A DNA stretch of 64,000 nucleotides, taken from positions 310,001-374,000 of the forward strand of contig JAPDPX010000007.1 in the NCBI GenBank assembly GCA_034506255.1. The letters run 5' to 3'. This DNA is from a candidate division KSB1 bacterium (GTDB lineage: Bacteria > Zhuqueibacterota > Zhuqueibacteria > Zhuqueibacterales > Zhuqueibacteraceae). The notes under the pieces were generated by a model that was given only the letters and a program-made list of their open reading frames with translations, made no database searches and had not been told where the DNA came from. This document shows, in pieces, positions 45,235 through 54,457 of the stretch (position 1 is the stretch's first letter; each line of letters begins with the position of its first letter). A program made the translations under genes and the position numbers.

Positions 45235-46125
45235 ATGCATAGCAATCATTTTCAGGATTCATTTGCGATGGAGCCGGCCAGGTCTAGGGCAGCCTGGCTC
45301 GCCAGCCTGCTGCGCCGGGACCGTCCGGCCCTGAACCTCGTGCTCTTCGTGTTGACGTGCGGCTCCACCTTCTTCATTCATTACTGGCCGGAACGCAGCC
45401 TCGCCGACGGGCTGTGGTACAGCGCGGGCATCATGTCGATTCTGCTCTGCCACGAGATGGGACACTACCTCATGTGTCTGCGCTACGGCATTCGCGCCAC
45501 CCTGCCTTTTTTTCTGCCTTTTCCATCCTTTCCATTCGGCACGCTCGGTGCCGTGATTCGCATGGATGCGCGCATGCCAAACCGCCGCGTGCTCTTCGAC
45601 ATCGGCGTGGCCGGCCCGCTGGCCGGTCTGCTGGTGACGCTGCCGGCAATTTATTTCGGTCTGGCGATGTCGGAAGTGAAAAACGTCAGCGAACTGGAGA
45701 ATGCCATCAAATCCGTCGATCCGCTGATCTTTAAGTGGCTGGTCGCCTGGGTGAAAGGCCCGTTGCAGCCGGGTGAAGACGTGCTGTTGCATCCGCTGGC
45801 CTATGCCGGCTGGGCCGGCTTGTTCGTCACCGCGCTCAATCTCCTGCCCATCGGACAGCTCGACGGCGGCCACATTCTCTATGCCCTGCTGGGCGACCGC
45901 AGCCGGCAGATTTTCCCGGTAACCATGGCCTTGTTTGCGCTGATTTGCATCGTGATTTATCCCTTCTGGATTTTGATGATCATCCTGCTGCTGTGGTTCG
46001 GTTATCGCCACCCGCCCACGGAGTATGACGGCCAGCCATTGGACCGCAAGCGGCAGGCGCTGGCATGCCTGACTTTTTTGATCTTCGCTTTCTCCTTTAC
46101 ACCGGCTCCCTTTCAATTCCAATGA
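45235..46125 (+). CDS. Site-2-type M50 metalloprotease
   Basis: Intramembrane zinc protease with about six hydrophobic segments in 296 residues. The HExxH motif is HEMGH (73-77) and the second zinc motif is NLLPIGQLDGGHILYAL (Asp210), so both metal sites are complete. The layout (short cytoplasmic N-terminus, PDZ-less) matches the compact site-2 protease branch that cleaves anti-sigma factors or membrane regulators. An internal ATG at 45268 is possible. It begins 9 bases after the SAM hydrolase stop, and its stop overlaps the PfkB start by ATGA, so it is in an operon. Confidence 0.93.
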   Translation: MHSNHFQDSFAMEPARSRAAWLASLLRRDRPALNLVLFVLTCGSTFFIHYWPERSLADGLWYSAGIMSILLCHEMGHYLMCLRYGIRATLPFFLPFPSFPFGTLGAVIRMDARMPNRRVLFDIGVAGPLAGLLVTLPAIYFGLAMSEVKNVSELENAIKSVDPLIFKWLVAWVKGPLQPGEDVLLHPLAYAGWAGLFVTALNLLPIGQLDGGHILYALLGDRSRQIFPVTMALFALICIVIYPFWILMIILLLWFGYRHPPTEYDGQPLDRKRQALACLTFLIFAFSFTPAPFQFQ

Positions 46126-47078
46126 AAGACAGGCGCCCGGCCACTGCGCCAGACAAAAAATTCCTGATCGCCGGCATCGGCGAGCTGGTGTGGGATCTTT
46201 ATCCCGGGCAACGCAGCATCGGTGGCACGCCGGCGAATGTTGCACTGCATGCCCGTCAACTCGGCAACGAAGCGGTTTTGGTGTCGCGTGTGGGCAACGA
46301 TGCCCCGGGCCGCGAACTGATCGAGGCGCTGCGACAGCGCGGCGTCAACAGCGATTTCATTCAAACCGATCCGCACAAGCCAACCGGCACTGTCGCCGTA
46401 ACACTCGATCCGCACGGGCTGCCCTCCTTCCGCTGTTCTCATGAGGTTGCCTTCGATGCCTTGTGTTTCACGCCGGCCCTGGCGGCCCTGGCCGCCACCT
46501 GCGATGCGGTGCTGTTCAGCTTGCTGAGCCAGCGGTCATCGGCAGCGGCTGAAACGATTCGCAACTTCGTGGGCACCGCGCGCCGGGCCGTCAAAGTTCT
46601 GGATCCCAACGCGCGCACCAGTGCCGCGGAACTGCAAAAACTTCTGCCCCCTTCGCTGCGGTTGGCGGACATTGTCAAGATGAACGAAGAGGAGCTGCAC
46701 CGCCTGCACGCGGCACTTGCGCACAGCGGTGAATCGGTGACCTCGTTCATCCGCCGGTTGATGCGGGAGTATGATCTCGCCCTGGTGGCGATTACGCGCG
46801 GCGGGCAGGGCTGTGAACTTTTCAGCCGCGATGAGCATCACACCTGTGCCGGGATGACTGTGCCGGTGGTGGACACCACCGGCGCCGGCGATGCCTTCGC
46901 TGCCGCCTTGATTCATCGCTATCTGCGCGGCGCCAGCCTGGCGGAGCTGGGGAGCTATGCCAATCGCGTGGCCGCGGCGGCCTGCACCAAGCTGGGCGCC
47001 AGCCCGCTGCTGACGAGTGACGAGATTGCGTATCACGTGCCGGCAGAGCAAACTTGCTCCGGCCCTGCCGGGAGGTAA
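46122..47078 (+). CDS. PfkB-family carbohydrate kinase (fructokinase-like)
   Basis: 318 residues starting at the ATG that overlaps the M50 stop. GIGELVWDLYPGQRSIGGTPANVALHARQLG is the sugar-binding start, and DTTGAGDAFAAALIHRYLRGASL carries the catalytic Asp257 of the C-terminal PfkB signature. RKS-family kinases of this type phosphorylate fructose, ribose or similar sugars; the substrate is not fixed by sequence. The overlap implies translational coupling with the protease, a pairing without an obvious common pathway. Confidence 0.92.
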   Translation: MKDRRPATAPDKKFLIAGIGELVWDLYPGQRSIGGTPANVALHARQLGNEAVLVSRVGNDAPGRELIEALRQRGVNSDFIQTDPHKPTGTVAVTLDPHGLPSFRCSHEVAFDALCFTPALAALAATCDAVLFSLLSQRSSAAAETIRNFVGTARRAVKVLDPNARTSAAELQKLLPPSLRLADIVKMNEEELHRLHAALAHSGESVTSFIRRLMREYDLALVAITRGGQGCELFSRDEHHTCAGMTVPVVDTTGAGDAFAAALIHRYLRGASLAELGSYANRVAAAACTKLGASPLLTSDEIAYHVPAEQTCSGPAGR

Positions 47079-47085
47079 AGGCAAT

Positions 47086-47781
47086 ATGAATTCCAACGCC
47101 TCGAAAAGATACACGCCACCCTCGGCTCCGGTCAGCCATGGCCGCCTGCTGTTGCTGTCCGGCTTGTTGCTGCTTGCCTTCGCCTTAATGGTGCGGTTGC
47201 AACAAATGAGCACGGGGCATGGCACGGGGGCCACCAGCCCGGAGGCGGCGCGGATCGAGGGATTGAGCTACCGCAATCCGAAAATGGGATTTTTGGTGCA
47301 GGCGCCGAGCGCCGCCTGGACAATCGCCGAACTCGCGCTGCCCGACAGCCTGCCGGCGCCCGGCGTGGTTCACCACATCCTTGCCAACACCACCGCCGTG
47401 GTGGAACTCTCCCGGCAGGACCATGACACAACCCGGGCGCGCTGCGAGCTGGGCGTTTTCAATCTCAAAGAGGCATACTCCGCACAGGCGGTGGCGGAGG
47501 AGAGCTGGCGGGAATTGTCCGCCGCTTATCGCAGCGCAAGTGACAGTGTGCGTCTGGTTGCCCCGGTGACCGTCATCCCTTCCGCGGGCAGCATGCAAGG
47601 CGCCTTTTATGTCGCACGTCTGCCGCAGGCCGCGCTGACCTCACCGCTGGACGTCTGGGTGATGGCCTATCTCGTCAGGGATCGCATCGCTTGCGCGCTG
47701 ACTTGTCAAACCAGCGAGGCGGCCTACCCGCGGTTGCGCGAGGATTTCGAAAAGATCATTGCCAGTTTTCGCTGGCTGTAG
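47086..47781 (+). CDS. Membrane-anchored protein of unknown function
   Basis: 231 residues from the ATG at 47086 with GGAGG ten bases upstream. A hydrophobic segment (LLLLSGLLLLAFALMVRL) near residues 20-37 suggests an uncleaved anchor with the rest outside. The domain has the pattern GLSYRNPKMGFLVQAPSAAWTI and AYPRLREDFEKIIASFRWL, which recalls small DUF1795/PsbP-like folds in outline only. No catalytic residues are recognised. It follows the PfkB gene by 7 bases in the same operon. Confidence 0.72.
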   Translation: MNSNASKRYTPPSAPVSHGRLLLLSGLLLLAFALMVRLQQMSTGHGTGATSPEAARIEGLSYRNPKMGFLVQAPSAAWTIAELALPDSLPAPGVVHHILANTTAVVELSRQDHDTTRARCELGVFNLKEAYSAQAVAEESWRELSAAYRSASDSVRLVAPVTVIPSAGSMQGAFYVARLPQAALTSPLDVWVMAYLVRDRIACALTCQTSEAAYPRLREDFEKIIASFRWL

Positions 47782-47882
47782 ACAATTGTCAGGCAGACAT
47801 CCCATCTGAAACCAGGCGGGCAGAATGCCTGAGCGACAACATTTTGCGGGCACGATGGTTTGCGAGAGGAATGGAGGTTGCG

Positions 47883-48869
47883 GTGCAAATTCGTTTTCCT
47901 GAAAGAGTCCCTCTGGCGCACCTGCCGACGCCGCTGCACAAGCTGGCGCGCTTGAGCGAGGAGCTGGGTGGTCCGGAGATTTACCTGAAACGCGATGATC
48001 TCACCGGCATCGTCGAGACCGGCAACAAGATCCGAAAACTGGAATTCCTGCTCGCCGAGGCGCAACAGCAGGGCTGCCAGGTGTTGATCACCTGCGGCGG
48101 CGCACAGTCGAATCATGCGCGCGCCACTGCGGTGGCGGCAGCACGCAGCCGTCTGAAGTGCCACCTGGTCCTGCGCGATTCCATCGGCAGTGAATTCGAC
48201 GGCAATCTGCTGCTCGACCGGCTGGTGGGCGCAGAGATCAAATTCATCACGCCGCAGGAGTATGAGCAGGTCGATGACATCATGGCCAGGCTGGCGGAAA
48301 CATACGTGGCGCAGGGCCTCAAGCCTTACGTCATTCCGGAAGGCGGCTCCAATGCGTTGGGCTCGCTCGGCTATGTCATTGCCATGCAGGAGATGGCGGA
48401 GCAGGCAGCGGCGCAGGGGCTGCACTTCGATCACCTGGTTTGTGCGGTGGGCTCGGGCGGCACGCTGGCTGGCATGCTGTTGGGCCGGCACCTGTACGGT
48501 CTGGCGGGCCAGGTTCACGGCATCAATGTGTGCGATGATGCGCGCTATTTTCAAAACCGCGTATCCAACATTTTGCGCAGCGCACGCCGCAAGTTCGGCT
48601 TCAAGTTGAACCTGCAAAGCCAGGACATCAGCATCATCGACGGCTACGTGGGCAAGGGCTACGGCCTCAGCCGCCAGGAGGAAATCGACTTGATCAAACA
48701 CGTGGCGCAATGCGAGGGCATCATTCTCGATCCGGTCTACACCGGCAAGGCGATGTTTGGGCTGGTTGACCAGATTCGGCAGGGGCGCTTTCAGGCGGGG
48801 GAAAAAATCCTGTTCTGGCACACCGGCGGCATTTTTGGATTGTTTCCCAAAAAGGCGCTGTTTTTTTAG
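47883..48869 (+). CDS. PLP-dependent D-cysteine desulfhydrase / ACC-deaminase-family enzyme
   Basis: 328 residues. Breaks down D-cysteine to pyruvate, H2S and ammonia, or opens 1-aminocyclopropane-1-carboxylate; sequence does not separate these. IYLKRDDLTGIVETGNKIRKLEFL holds the PLP lysine (Lys49), and ITCGGAQSNHARATAVAAARSRL and AVGSGGTLAGMLLG hold the phosphate loop. The GTG at 47883 was chosen since GGAGG lies five bases before it; the ATG at 47871 has AGAGGA right against it, which is too close. It is the last gene of the plus-strand run and is followed by a terminator. Confidence 0.9.
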   Translation: MQIRFPERVPLAHLPTPLHKLARLSEELGGPEIYLKRDDLTGIVETGNKIRKLEFLLAEAQQQGCQVLITCGGAQSNHARATAVAAARSRLKCHLVLRDSIGSEFDGNLLLDRLVGAEIKFITPQEYEQVDDIMARLAETYVAQGLKPYVIPEGGSNALGSLGYVIAMQEMAEQAAAQGLHFDHLVCAVGSGGTLAGMLLGRHLYGLAGQVHGINVCDDARYFQNRVSNILRSARRKFGFKLNLQSQDISIIDGYVGKGYGLSRQEEIDLIKHVAQCEGIILDPVYTGKAMFGLVDQIRQGRFQAGEKILFWHTGGIFGLFPKKALFF

Positions 48870-48967
48870 CGGGCAGTTGCCTGCAATGGTGCAGCCACCA
48901 CCCATTTCATACCGGAAGGATCGGCACCCCGGCCGGGCGGAGCGGATTTGCCGGTTTTTAAAAAATG

Positions 48968-49005
48968 AAAAACCCTGGCGGTCGCCGCGACTGTCAGGGG
49001 TTTTT
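48968..49005. terminator. Bidirectional terminator between convergent genes
   Basis: AAAAACCCTG at 48968-48977 pairs with CAGGGGTTTTT at 48995-49005 with one bulged G. A-runs and T-runs flank both sides. It separates the deaminase gene (+) from the CBS gene (-). Confidence 0.75.
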
Positions 49006-49022
49006 GATTCATACCGTGTCGT

Positions 49023-49463
49023 TCATCCCACAACGGGGGGCACGTAATGCAGATAGGCATGCATCATTTGAATCTCAGCAGACTTTTGCTGCAGGTCGAT
49101 TGTCATCAAGTCGCGCAGGGAGATGATGCCGACGATGCGATCGCCGTCGGCAACCACCAGGTGTCGAATGCTGTGTTTTTGCATGCGCGCCAGACAGGTC
49201 TCGTAGCTTTCCTGGGGCGCGGCGGTGATGAGATTGCGGGTCATCACCTCTTTCACCGGCACCTCGCGCGGTTTCAACTCCGGGGCGACCACACGTTTCA
49301 TCAAATCCCGCTCGGAGAAAATGCCCACCACACGATCGCCCTCCAGCACCGCCACGGCGCCGACGTTCTTCTCCACCATGTAGTGGACCACTTCATAAAT
49401 GCTTTGTCCGGCCTGCACAGTGTACACCTCCCGGCCTGCCACGAGATTGCCAACTGTGTCCAT
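49023..49463 (-). CDS. Two-CBS-domain protein
   Basis: 146 residues, two CBS motifs: VYTVQAGQSIYEVVHYMVEKNVGAVAVLEGDRVVGIFSERDLMKRV and ITAAPQESYETCLARMQKHSIRHLVVADGDRIVGIISLRDLMTI. Such pairs (Bateman modules) bind adenine nucleotides and report energy state. The start at 49463 (MDTVGNLVAG) follows GGGAG at a fitting distance; the longer frame to 49544 is less family-like. It lies 176 bases downstream of the aconitase gene on the same strand. Confidence 0.92.
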   Translation of the reverse strand: MDTVGNLVAGREVYTVQAGQSIYEVVHYMVEKNVGAVAVLEGDRVVGIFSERDLMKRVVAPELKPREVPVKEVMTRNLITAAPQESYETCLARMQKHSIRHLVVADGDRIVGIISLRDLMTIDLQQKSAEIQMMHAYLHYVPPVVG

Positions 49464-49639
49464 CAGCAACGTCTCCCTGATTTGAAAGTGAAATTGCCCG
49501 GATGAGTTGGAACCTCCTGCGAGGATCGCATGTGGAACGGTCATGTGTCAAAACCAGCGCGCCGTCATTGCCATTTACCTCGCAATCTTTTCCATCAGAA
49601 CTTTCCTCGCGCGGGTAATCCTGTGGACGGCAAAAGAAT

Positions 49640-51940
49640 TCATGGCGCCGGCGCAGTTGCCGGTCGCGCCGCTGTTTTACTGATCAGGTTCAATGCACTG
49701 CCGGCGCGGAACCAGGCAATGGCCGTCTCATTGTAGGAATGCTGCAGCTCGCATTCGTGCGTGGTGCCATCGGCATGGTGTATGATCAGCTTCAAGGGTT
49801 TGCCGGGCGCGAAGGTCTGCAACCCCGTGATCGAAACACGATCGTCTTCACGGATCAAATCATAATCCGCCGGGTTGCTGAAAGTGAGCGCCAGAATGCC
49901 CTGCTTTTTAAGGTTGGTTTCATGAATGCGCGCGAAGCTGCGTGTGATCACTGCACGGCCGCCGAGCCAGCGCGGCTCCATCGCGGCGTGTTCACGCGAT
50001 GAGCCCTCGCCATAATTCTCGTCGCCGATGGCGACCCAGCCGGGGATCCTGCCCTGCGTCATCATCGCCTTGTAGGCACGCGCGATTTCGGCAAAGGTCT
50101 TGACTTCACCGGTGAAAAGGTTGCGGCCCTTGCCCGGCTCGCCGGAAAACGCATTGATCGCGCCGCTGAACAGGTTGTTCGAGATGTTGTCCAGATGGCC
50201 GCGGTACCTCAGCCATTTGCCGGCGGGCGAGATGTGATCGGTGGTGCATTTGCCTTTGGCTTTGACCAGCACCGGCATCGCCAGCAGATCCGTGCCCTCC
50301 CATGCCGGAAAGGGCGAGAGAGCCTGCAGGCGGTCGCTCCGGGGGTCGATAATCACCTGCACCTGCGAACCATCCGCCGCGGGTGCCACGTATCCGGAAT
50401 CGCCCGGATCAAAACCACGGGCGGGCAGTTCGACACCGGTGGGCGGTTCGAGCTTCACTTTTTCACCCCGGTCATTCACCAGGAAATCGGTGAGCGGATT
50501 GAAACTCAGCCGTCCGGCCAGGGCATATGCGGTGACAATCTCCGGGCTGGCGACAAACGCCAGGGTGTTGGGATTGTCGTCATTGCGTTTGGCAAAATTG
50601 CGGTTGTAGGAGTTGATGATGGTATTGCGTTCGCCCGGCTTGATGTCATCCCGGCTCCACATGCCGATGCAGGGGCCGCAGGCGTTGGCCAGCACCTCCC
50701 CTCCGATCGCGGTCAGCAACTGCAACTGCCCGTCCCGCGCAATGGTGGCGCGAATCTGCTCGGAGCCGGGTGTGATGGTGAACTTGGACTTGACTTTGAG
50801 GCCCTTGTTCAAGGCTTGGCGGGCGATACTGGCAGCCCGCTCGATGTCTTCATAGGAGGAATTCGTGCAACTGCCGATCAACGCCACTTTGATTTCATCC
50901 GGATAATTGTTCTCCTTGACGGCGACAGCCATCTGCGATACCGGGCGCGCCAGATCCGGCGTGAGCGGACCATTCACATGCGGTTCGAGGGTGGTGAGAT
51001 CGATTTCTATGACACGGTCATAGTACTTCTCCGGGGCTCGCAACACTTCGGGATCCGGCACGAGGTGCTCGGCAATGCGGCGCGCCGCTTCCGCCACCGC
51101 GGCGCGGTTGGTGGCGCGCAGATAGGTTTCCATGCGGTCGTCGAAGGGGAACAGCGAGGTGGTGGCGCCGATTTCCGCACCCATGTTGGTGATGGTGGCC
51201 TTGCCGGTGGCGCTGATGGCACGCGCCCCTTCGCCAAAATATTCGATGATATGATTGGTGCCGCCCTTCACCGTCAGGATGCCAGCCACCCGCAGAATCA
51301 CATCCTTGGGGGAGGTCCAGCCGTTCATTTTGCCCTTGAGATGCACGCCGATGATGCCGGGCCATTTCAACTCCCACGGGATGCCGGCCATCACGTCCAC
51401 CGCATCGGCGCCGCCCACGCCAATGGCGATCATGCCTAGACCGCCGGCATTGGGCGTGTGGGAGTCGGTGCCGATCATCATGCCGCCGGGGAAGGCGTAA
51501 TTTTCCAGCACGACCTGGTGAATGATACCGGCGCCCGGCTTCCAAAAGCCGATGCCATACTTGTTCGAAACACTCGCCAGGAAATCATACACCTCGCGGT
51601 TTTCGTTTTGTGCGCGCGCCAAATCCGCAGCAGCACCCAGCCGGGCCTGGATGAGATGATCACAATGCACGGTGGTGGGCACCACGGTTCTGGGCAGACC
51701 GGCACTCATGAACTGCAGCAGTGCCATTTGTGCTGTGGCATCCTGCATCGCAACGCGATCCGGGGAGAGATTGACGTAAGACTTCTTGCGAACGGGCGCT
51801 TCCCCGGGAACTTCGGCAAAATGGGCACACAGAATTTTTTCGGTCAGGGTCAGGGGGCGGCCAAACAATTTGCGGCCGGCCGCCACTTTTGCCGGCAGCC
51901 CCGCATACACACGCTGAATCATGTCAAAATCGAAAATCAT
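49640..51940 (-). CDS. acn: Aconitate hydratase, mitochondrial type
   Basis: Citrate-isocitrate isomerase of the TCA cycle with a [4Fe-4S] cluster. 766 residues. The cluster ligands are Cys358 (SCTNSSYED), Cys421 and Cys424 (ACGPCIGMW), matching the bovine mature numbering. YGEGSSREHAAMEPRWLGGRAVITRSFARIHETNLKKQG holds the C-terminal active-site serine. The ATG at 51940 (MIFDFDMIQRVYAGLPAKV) has GGAG eight bases upstream; a longer frame to 51964 is unlikely. It follows the MTH1187-family gene by 132 bases on the same strand. Confidence 0.97.
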   Translation of the reverse strand: MIFDFDMIQRVYAGLPAKVAAGRKLFGRPLTLTEKILCAHFAEVPGEAPVRKKSYVNLSPDRVAMQDATAQMALLQFMSAGLPRTVVPTTVHCDHLIQARLGAAADLARAQNENREVYDFLASVSNKYGIGFWKPGAGIIHQVVLENYAFPGGMMIGTDSHTPNAGGLGMIAIGVGGADAVDVMAGIPWELKWPGIIGVHLKGKMNGWTSPKDVILRVAGILTVKGGTNHIIEYFGEGARAISATGKATITNMGAEIGATTSLFPFDDRMETYLRATNRAAVAEAARRIAEHLVPDPEVLRAPEKYYDRVIEIDLTTLEPHVNGPLTPDLARPVSQMAVAVKENNYPDEIKVALIGSCTNSSYEDIERAASIARQALNKGLKVKSKFTITPGSEQIRATIARDGQLQLLTAIGGEVLANACGPCIGMWSRDDIKPGERNTIINSYNRNFAKRNDDNPNTLAFVASPEIVTAYALAGRLSFNPLTDFLVNDRGEKVKLEPPTGVELPARGFDPGDSGYVAPAADGSQVQVIIDPRSDRLQALSPFPAWEGTDLLAMPVLVKAKGKCTTDHISPAGKWLRYRGHLDNISNNLFSGAINAFSGEPGKGRNLFTGEVKTFAEIARAYKAMMTQGRIPGWVAIGDENYGEGSSREHAAMEPRWLGGRAVITRSFARIHETNLKKQGILALTFSNPADYDLIREDDRVSITGLQTFAPGKPLKLIIHHADGTTHECELQHSYNETAIAWFRAGSALNLISKTAARPATAPAP

Positions 51941-52072
51941 GGTGCAACTCCTGTCTCGCGCCATAGGGTGTCATTGCCGGGCAAGGCGAAGGCCAAAAGC
52001 CAAAGGCACTCGCGGCCAACGCAACGCCACGATCATGCGCTGGTCTGCACACCTGTGGGCCGGGGCACCGGC

Positions 52073-52390
52073 TCAGGTCAAGCCGCCGGTTTGCAGTGAC
52101 TTGCCCCGCACATATTCCACCTCCAGGACATTGCCTTTGAGCCGGCCGGTCATGTCCTTGCGATCATCAATGGTAATTTCCGTGATCACCCGCGGCGCAA
52201 ACTTCTTGATCTCTTCATGACATTTCTGGATGACGAACAGGATTTCCTCCCACTCCCCCTCCAGCAGCGTGCCCATGGCTGTCAGTTGATAATCCAGTTC
52301 ACTCTTCTCAACAATCGCCACGGCCCGGGCAGTCAGTTCTTTGATTTCTTCTCCGCTTCCCACGGGAACAATGCGAAACTCGGCGAGCAT
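52073..52390 (-). CDS. MTH1187/UPF0045-family thiamine-binding-like protein
   Basis: 105 residues, the normal size of the small ferredoxin-like family (YkoF/MTH1187) whose members bind thiamine or related cations. MLAEFRIVPVGSGEEIKELTARAVAIVEKSELDYQLTAMGTLLEGEWEEI and IDDRKDMTGRLKGNVLEVE match the family pattern. AAGGA precedes the ATG. A sigma-70 type promoter lies just upstream (52497-52524). It is the first gene before aconitase and CBS, and may be co-transcribed with them. Confidence 0.9.
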   Translation of the reverse strand: MLAEFRIVPVGSGEEIKELTARAVAIVEKSELDYQLTAMGTLLEGEWEEILFVIQKCHEEIKKFAPRVITEITIDDRKDMTGRLKGNVLEVEYVRGKSLQTGGLT

Positions 52391-52496
52391 GAGGTTCCTT
52401 TCTCAAATATCGAACAGCCGGATCAGCAGACATACGAATCGAAACGGCAGGCAAGATCACGCCGACAGGCTTTGGCTGCGGCTGCAAACCTGTCGT

Positions 52497-52524
52497 AATC
52501 TATCAAAATCCCCCTCTCTGTCAA
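52497..52524 (-). promoter_or_regulatory. Sigma-70 promoter for the MTH1187-family gene
   Basis: On the minus strand TTGACA (52524-52519), 16-base spacer, TAGATT (52502-52497). The start codon is about 107 bases downstream. Confidence 0.6.
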
Positions 52525-52654
52525 GCGCAATTTCTGCCGCCTCATGTTACCTCATTTATGTGCGGGGACGTGATGCAGATATTGTCTGCAGCCGGGGAGG
52601 CCCGCACTGCTCCACATGTTGCAAAGGTGCCAACGCCGGCTTGTGAGTTTGGAA

Positions 52655-52683
52655 TTGACTTTGCGCTGCGGCTTGTCTATTTT
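52655..52683 (+). promoter_or_regulatory. Sigma-70 promoter for the phosphodiester glycosidase gene
   Basis: TTGACT at 52655-52660, 17-base spacer, TATTTT at 52678-52683 followed by GCGC. It is nearly identical to the promoter at 34949. It lies 35 bases before the start codon, so the leader is short. The divergent region 52391-52717 holds this and the promoter at 52497. Confidence 0.6.
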
Positions 52684-52717
52684 GCGCTGCGCTTTCCGAC
52701 CAGGAGTTGTCGCATTG

Positions 52718-54421
52718 ATGAGGATAATCACCGTGACGCTTCCATACAGACCTGCTCGCTGTCTTCTCCCCTTTCTTCTGCCTCTCTCCCTGGCGGCACA
52801 GGCTTTGGAAGGCCTGGTGTTCACACGCGAGGTTGGTCCGGGCGTGAAACATCACCGGTGGTATCGTGCCGCCGGACCCTGGGCCATCGAAGTGGTGGCC
52901 TTCGATTATCACCATCCTGCACTCCGCCTCGAGACGGTGCGCGCGGCGGACAAAGGGCTGGAGTTGACCAGCCGCATGGCCAGCCGCGCAGAGAGCAACA
53001 GCAGCCGGGTGGTGGCGGCGCTTAATGGCGACTTTTTCACCCCCCAGGGTCGTCCGCTCAATTTGCAAATCAGCAACGGCGAAATCGTTAATGGCAGCTA
53101 TCCGCGTTCGGTGCTGGCGGTCAGCCGCTCCGGCGAGCCGGTGATTGCCATCACCGAGTTGTCGGGAAAGGTGATCACGCGACGTGCCGGCTCCCATCCG
53201 CTGGCGGGGATCAACCGCGAACGTGGCGAGAACGAGATCATCCTGTACAACCGCTTTTTTGGCAGTCACACCAACACCAATCGCCACGGCCGCGAGGTGG
53301 CTTTGCGCCTGCTGACCACCTTCACTGTCAATGACAGTGTCGCCACGCTGGTCATGCCGGCGTCCTCGGCAAGCGGCAACAGCGCACTGTCCGACAGTGT
53401 GTATGTGCTGTCGGCGCATGGCACGGCCGCGAACTGGCTGGCGCGGGCGGTGGCAGCGGGCGATACCATCAAACTTTTTTGGCAGCTTCCCCAGATTCCC
53501 CTGCCGGTGCGGGCGGCCATCGGTGGCACGCCGCGGCTGATCCGCGACGGCAAAATCTCAATTGAGAGCGAAATCGAATTCAATCGTGCCGGTTTTGCCA
53601 CCGAACGCCATCCGCGCTCGGCAGTGGGCTTCGATGAAAAAAATCATCGCATGTATTTCGTGGTGGTGGATGGCCGGCAGCCGGGCTACAGCGTCGGGAT
53701 GACGCTCGCCGAGCTGGCGAATTTTCTCAGTGAATTGGGTTGCACCCAGGCAATCAATCTCGATGGCGGCGGCTCCAGCACACTGGTGGTGCGCGGTGAA
53801 GTGGTCAACCGCCCCAGCGATCTCACTGGCGAACGGCCGGTGGCCAACGCCCTCCTGCTGCTGTGCAGTGCCCAGGGCACCACACCCGCTTACTTGAAGA
53901 TCTCACCGCCGCGCGTCGAAGCATTGGCGGGTGATTCCGTGCGCTTTCGCATCTCACTGACCGACAGTTTCTTCAATCCCATCGCCATTGCGCCGGCAGC
54001 GATCACCTGGCGGGTGCCGCCGGCGCTGGGAAAAAACGGGGCCAATGGCATATTTTGGGCGGGGACAAAAGTGGACTCCGGCTTCGTGGTGGTGACGAAC
54101 GGTGTGATCAGCGACTCGGCCTGGGTGGTGGTGCATCAACCGGCAGGGCTCGAACTGCATCCACCCCGCGCCACGGTGAAACCCGGTCAGGCGCAACGCT
54201 TCCTGGGCTACCTCACCACCACCAGCGGCAGGCGCCTGCCGCTGGCGGGGCCACGACTGAGTTGGCAAGTGCAACCGCAGAGTGGAACAGTTACCGCCGG
54301 CGGCACCGTGGTCGCGACAACGCCGGGAACTTATCGCGTCACCGCAACTTACCAGAGCACGACAGCGACGCTCACGGCAAGCGCAGAAGTGACGGTGGAA
54401 ACGGGTGGCAAACAGCCGTGA
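52718..54421 (+). CDS. Phosphodiester glycosidase (NAGPA-like) with Ig-like modules
   Basis: 567 residues, exported (signal sequence in the first 45 residues). The NAGPA/DUF2233 domain carries VVAALNGDFFTPQGRPLNL, the conserved GFDEKNHRMYFVVVDGR and the signature LGCTQAINLDGGGSSTLVV (Asp349). Members hydrolyse GlcNAc-1-phosphodiesters; in bacteria they may process wall or exopolysaccharide linkages. Two Ig-like modules follow (about 390-560), with the pattern TPPxxxxLxPGxxxRF... also seen in the N-terminal modules of the protein at 9077. GGAG lies 12 bases before the ATG. It converges with the amidohydrolase gene. Confidence 0.9.
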   Translation: MRIITVTLPYRPARCLLPFLLPLSLAAQALEGLVFTREVGPGVKHHRWYRAAGPWAIEVVAFDYHHPALRLETVRAADKGLELTSRMASRAESNSSRVVAALNGDFFTPQGRPLNLQISNGEIVNGSYPRSVLAVSRSGEPVIAITELSGKVITRRAGSHPLAGINRERGENEIILYNRFFGSHTNTNRHGREVALRLLTTFTVNDSVATLVMPASSASGNSALSDSVYVLSAHGTAANWLARAVAAGDTIKLFWQLPQIPLPVRAAIGGTPRLIRDGKISIESEIEFNRAGFATERHPRSAVGFDEKNHRMYFVVVDGRQPGYSVGMTLAELANFLSELGCTQAINLDGGGSSTLVVRGEVVNRPSDLTGERPVANALLLLCSAQGTTPAYLKISPPRVEALAGDSVRFRISLTDSFFNPIAIAPAAITWRVPPALGKNGANGIFWAGTKVDSGFVVVTNGVISDSAWVVVHQPAGLELHPPRATVKPGQAQRFLGYLTTTSGRRLPLAGPRLSWQVQPQSGTVTAGGTVVATTPGTYRVTATYQSTTATLTASAEVTVETGGKQP

Positions 54422-54457
54422 GGAAGCACACAGGCCTGTAAGCCTGTAATTGCGGGT

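Noticed and set aside
54430..54447. ACAGGC-CTGTAA-GCCTGT between convergent genes
   Set aside because: A six-base stem with no U-run is too weak to call.
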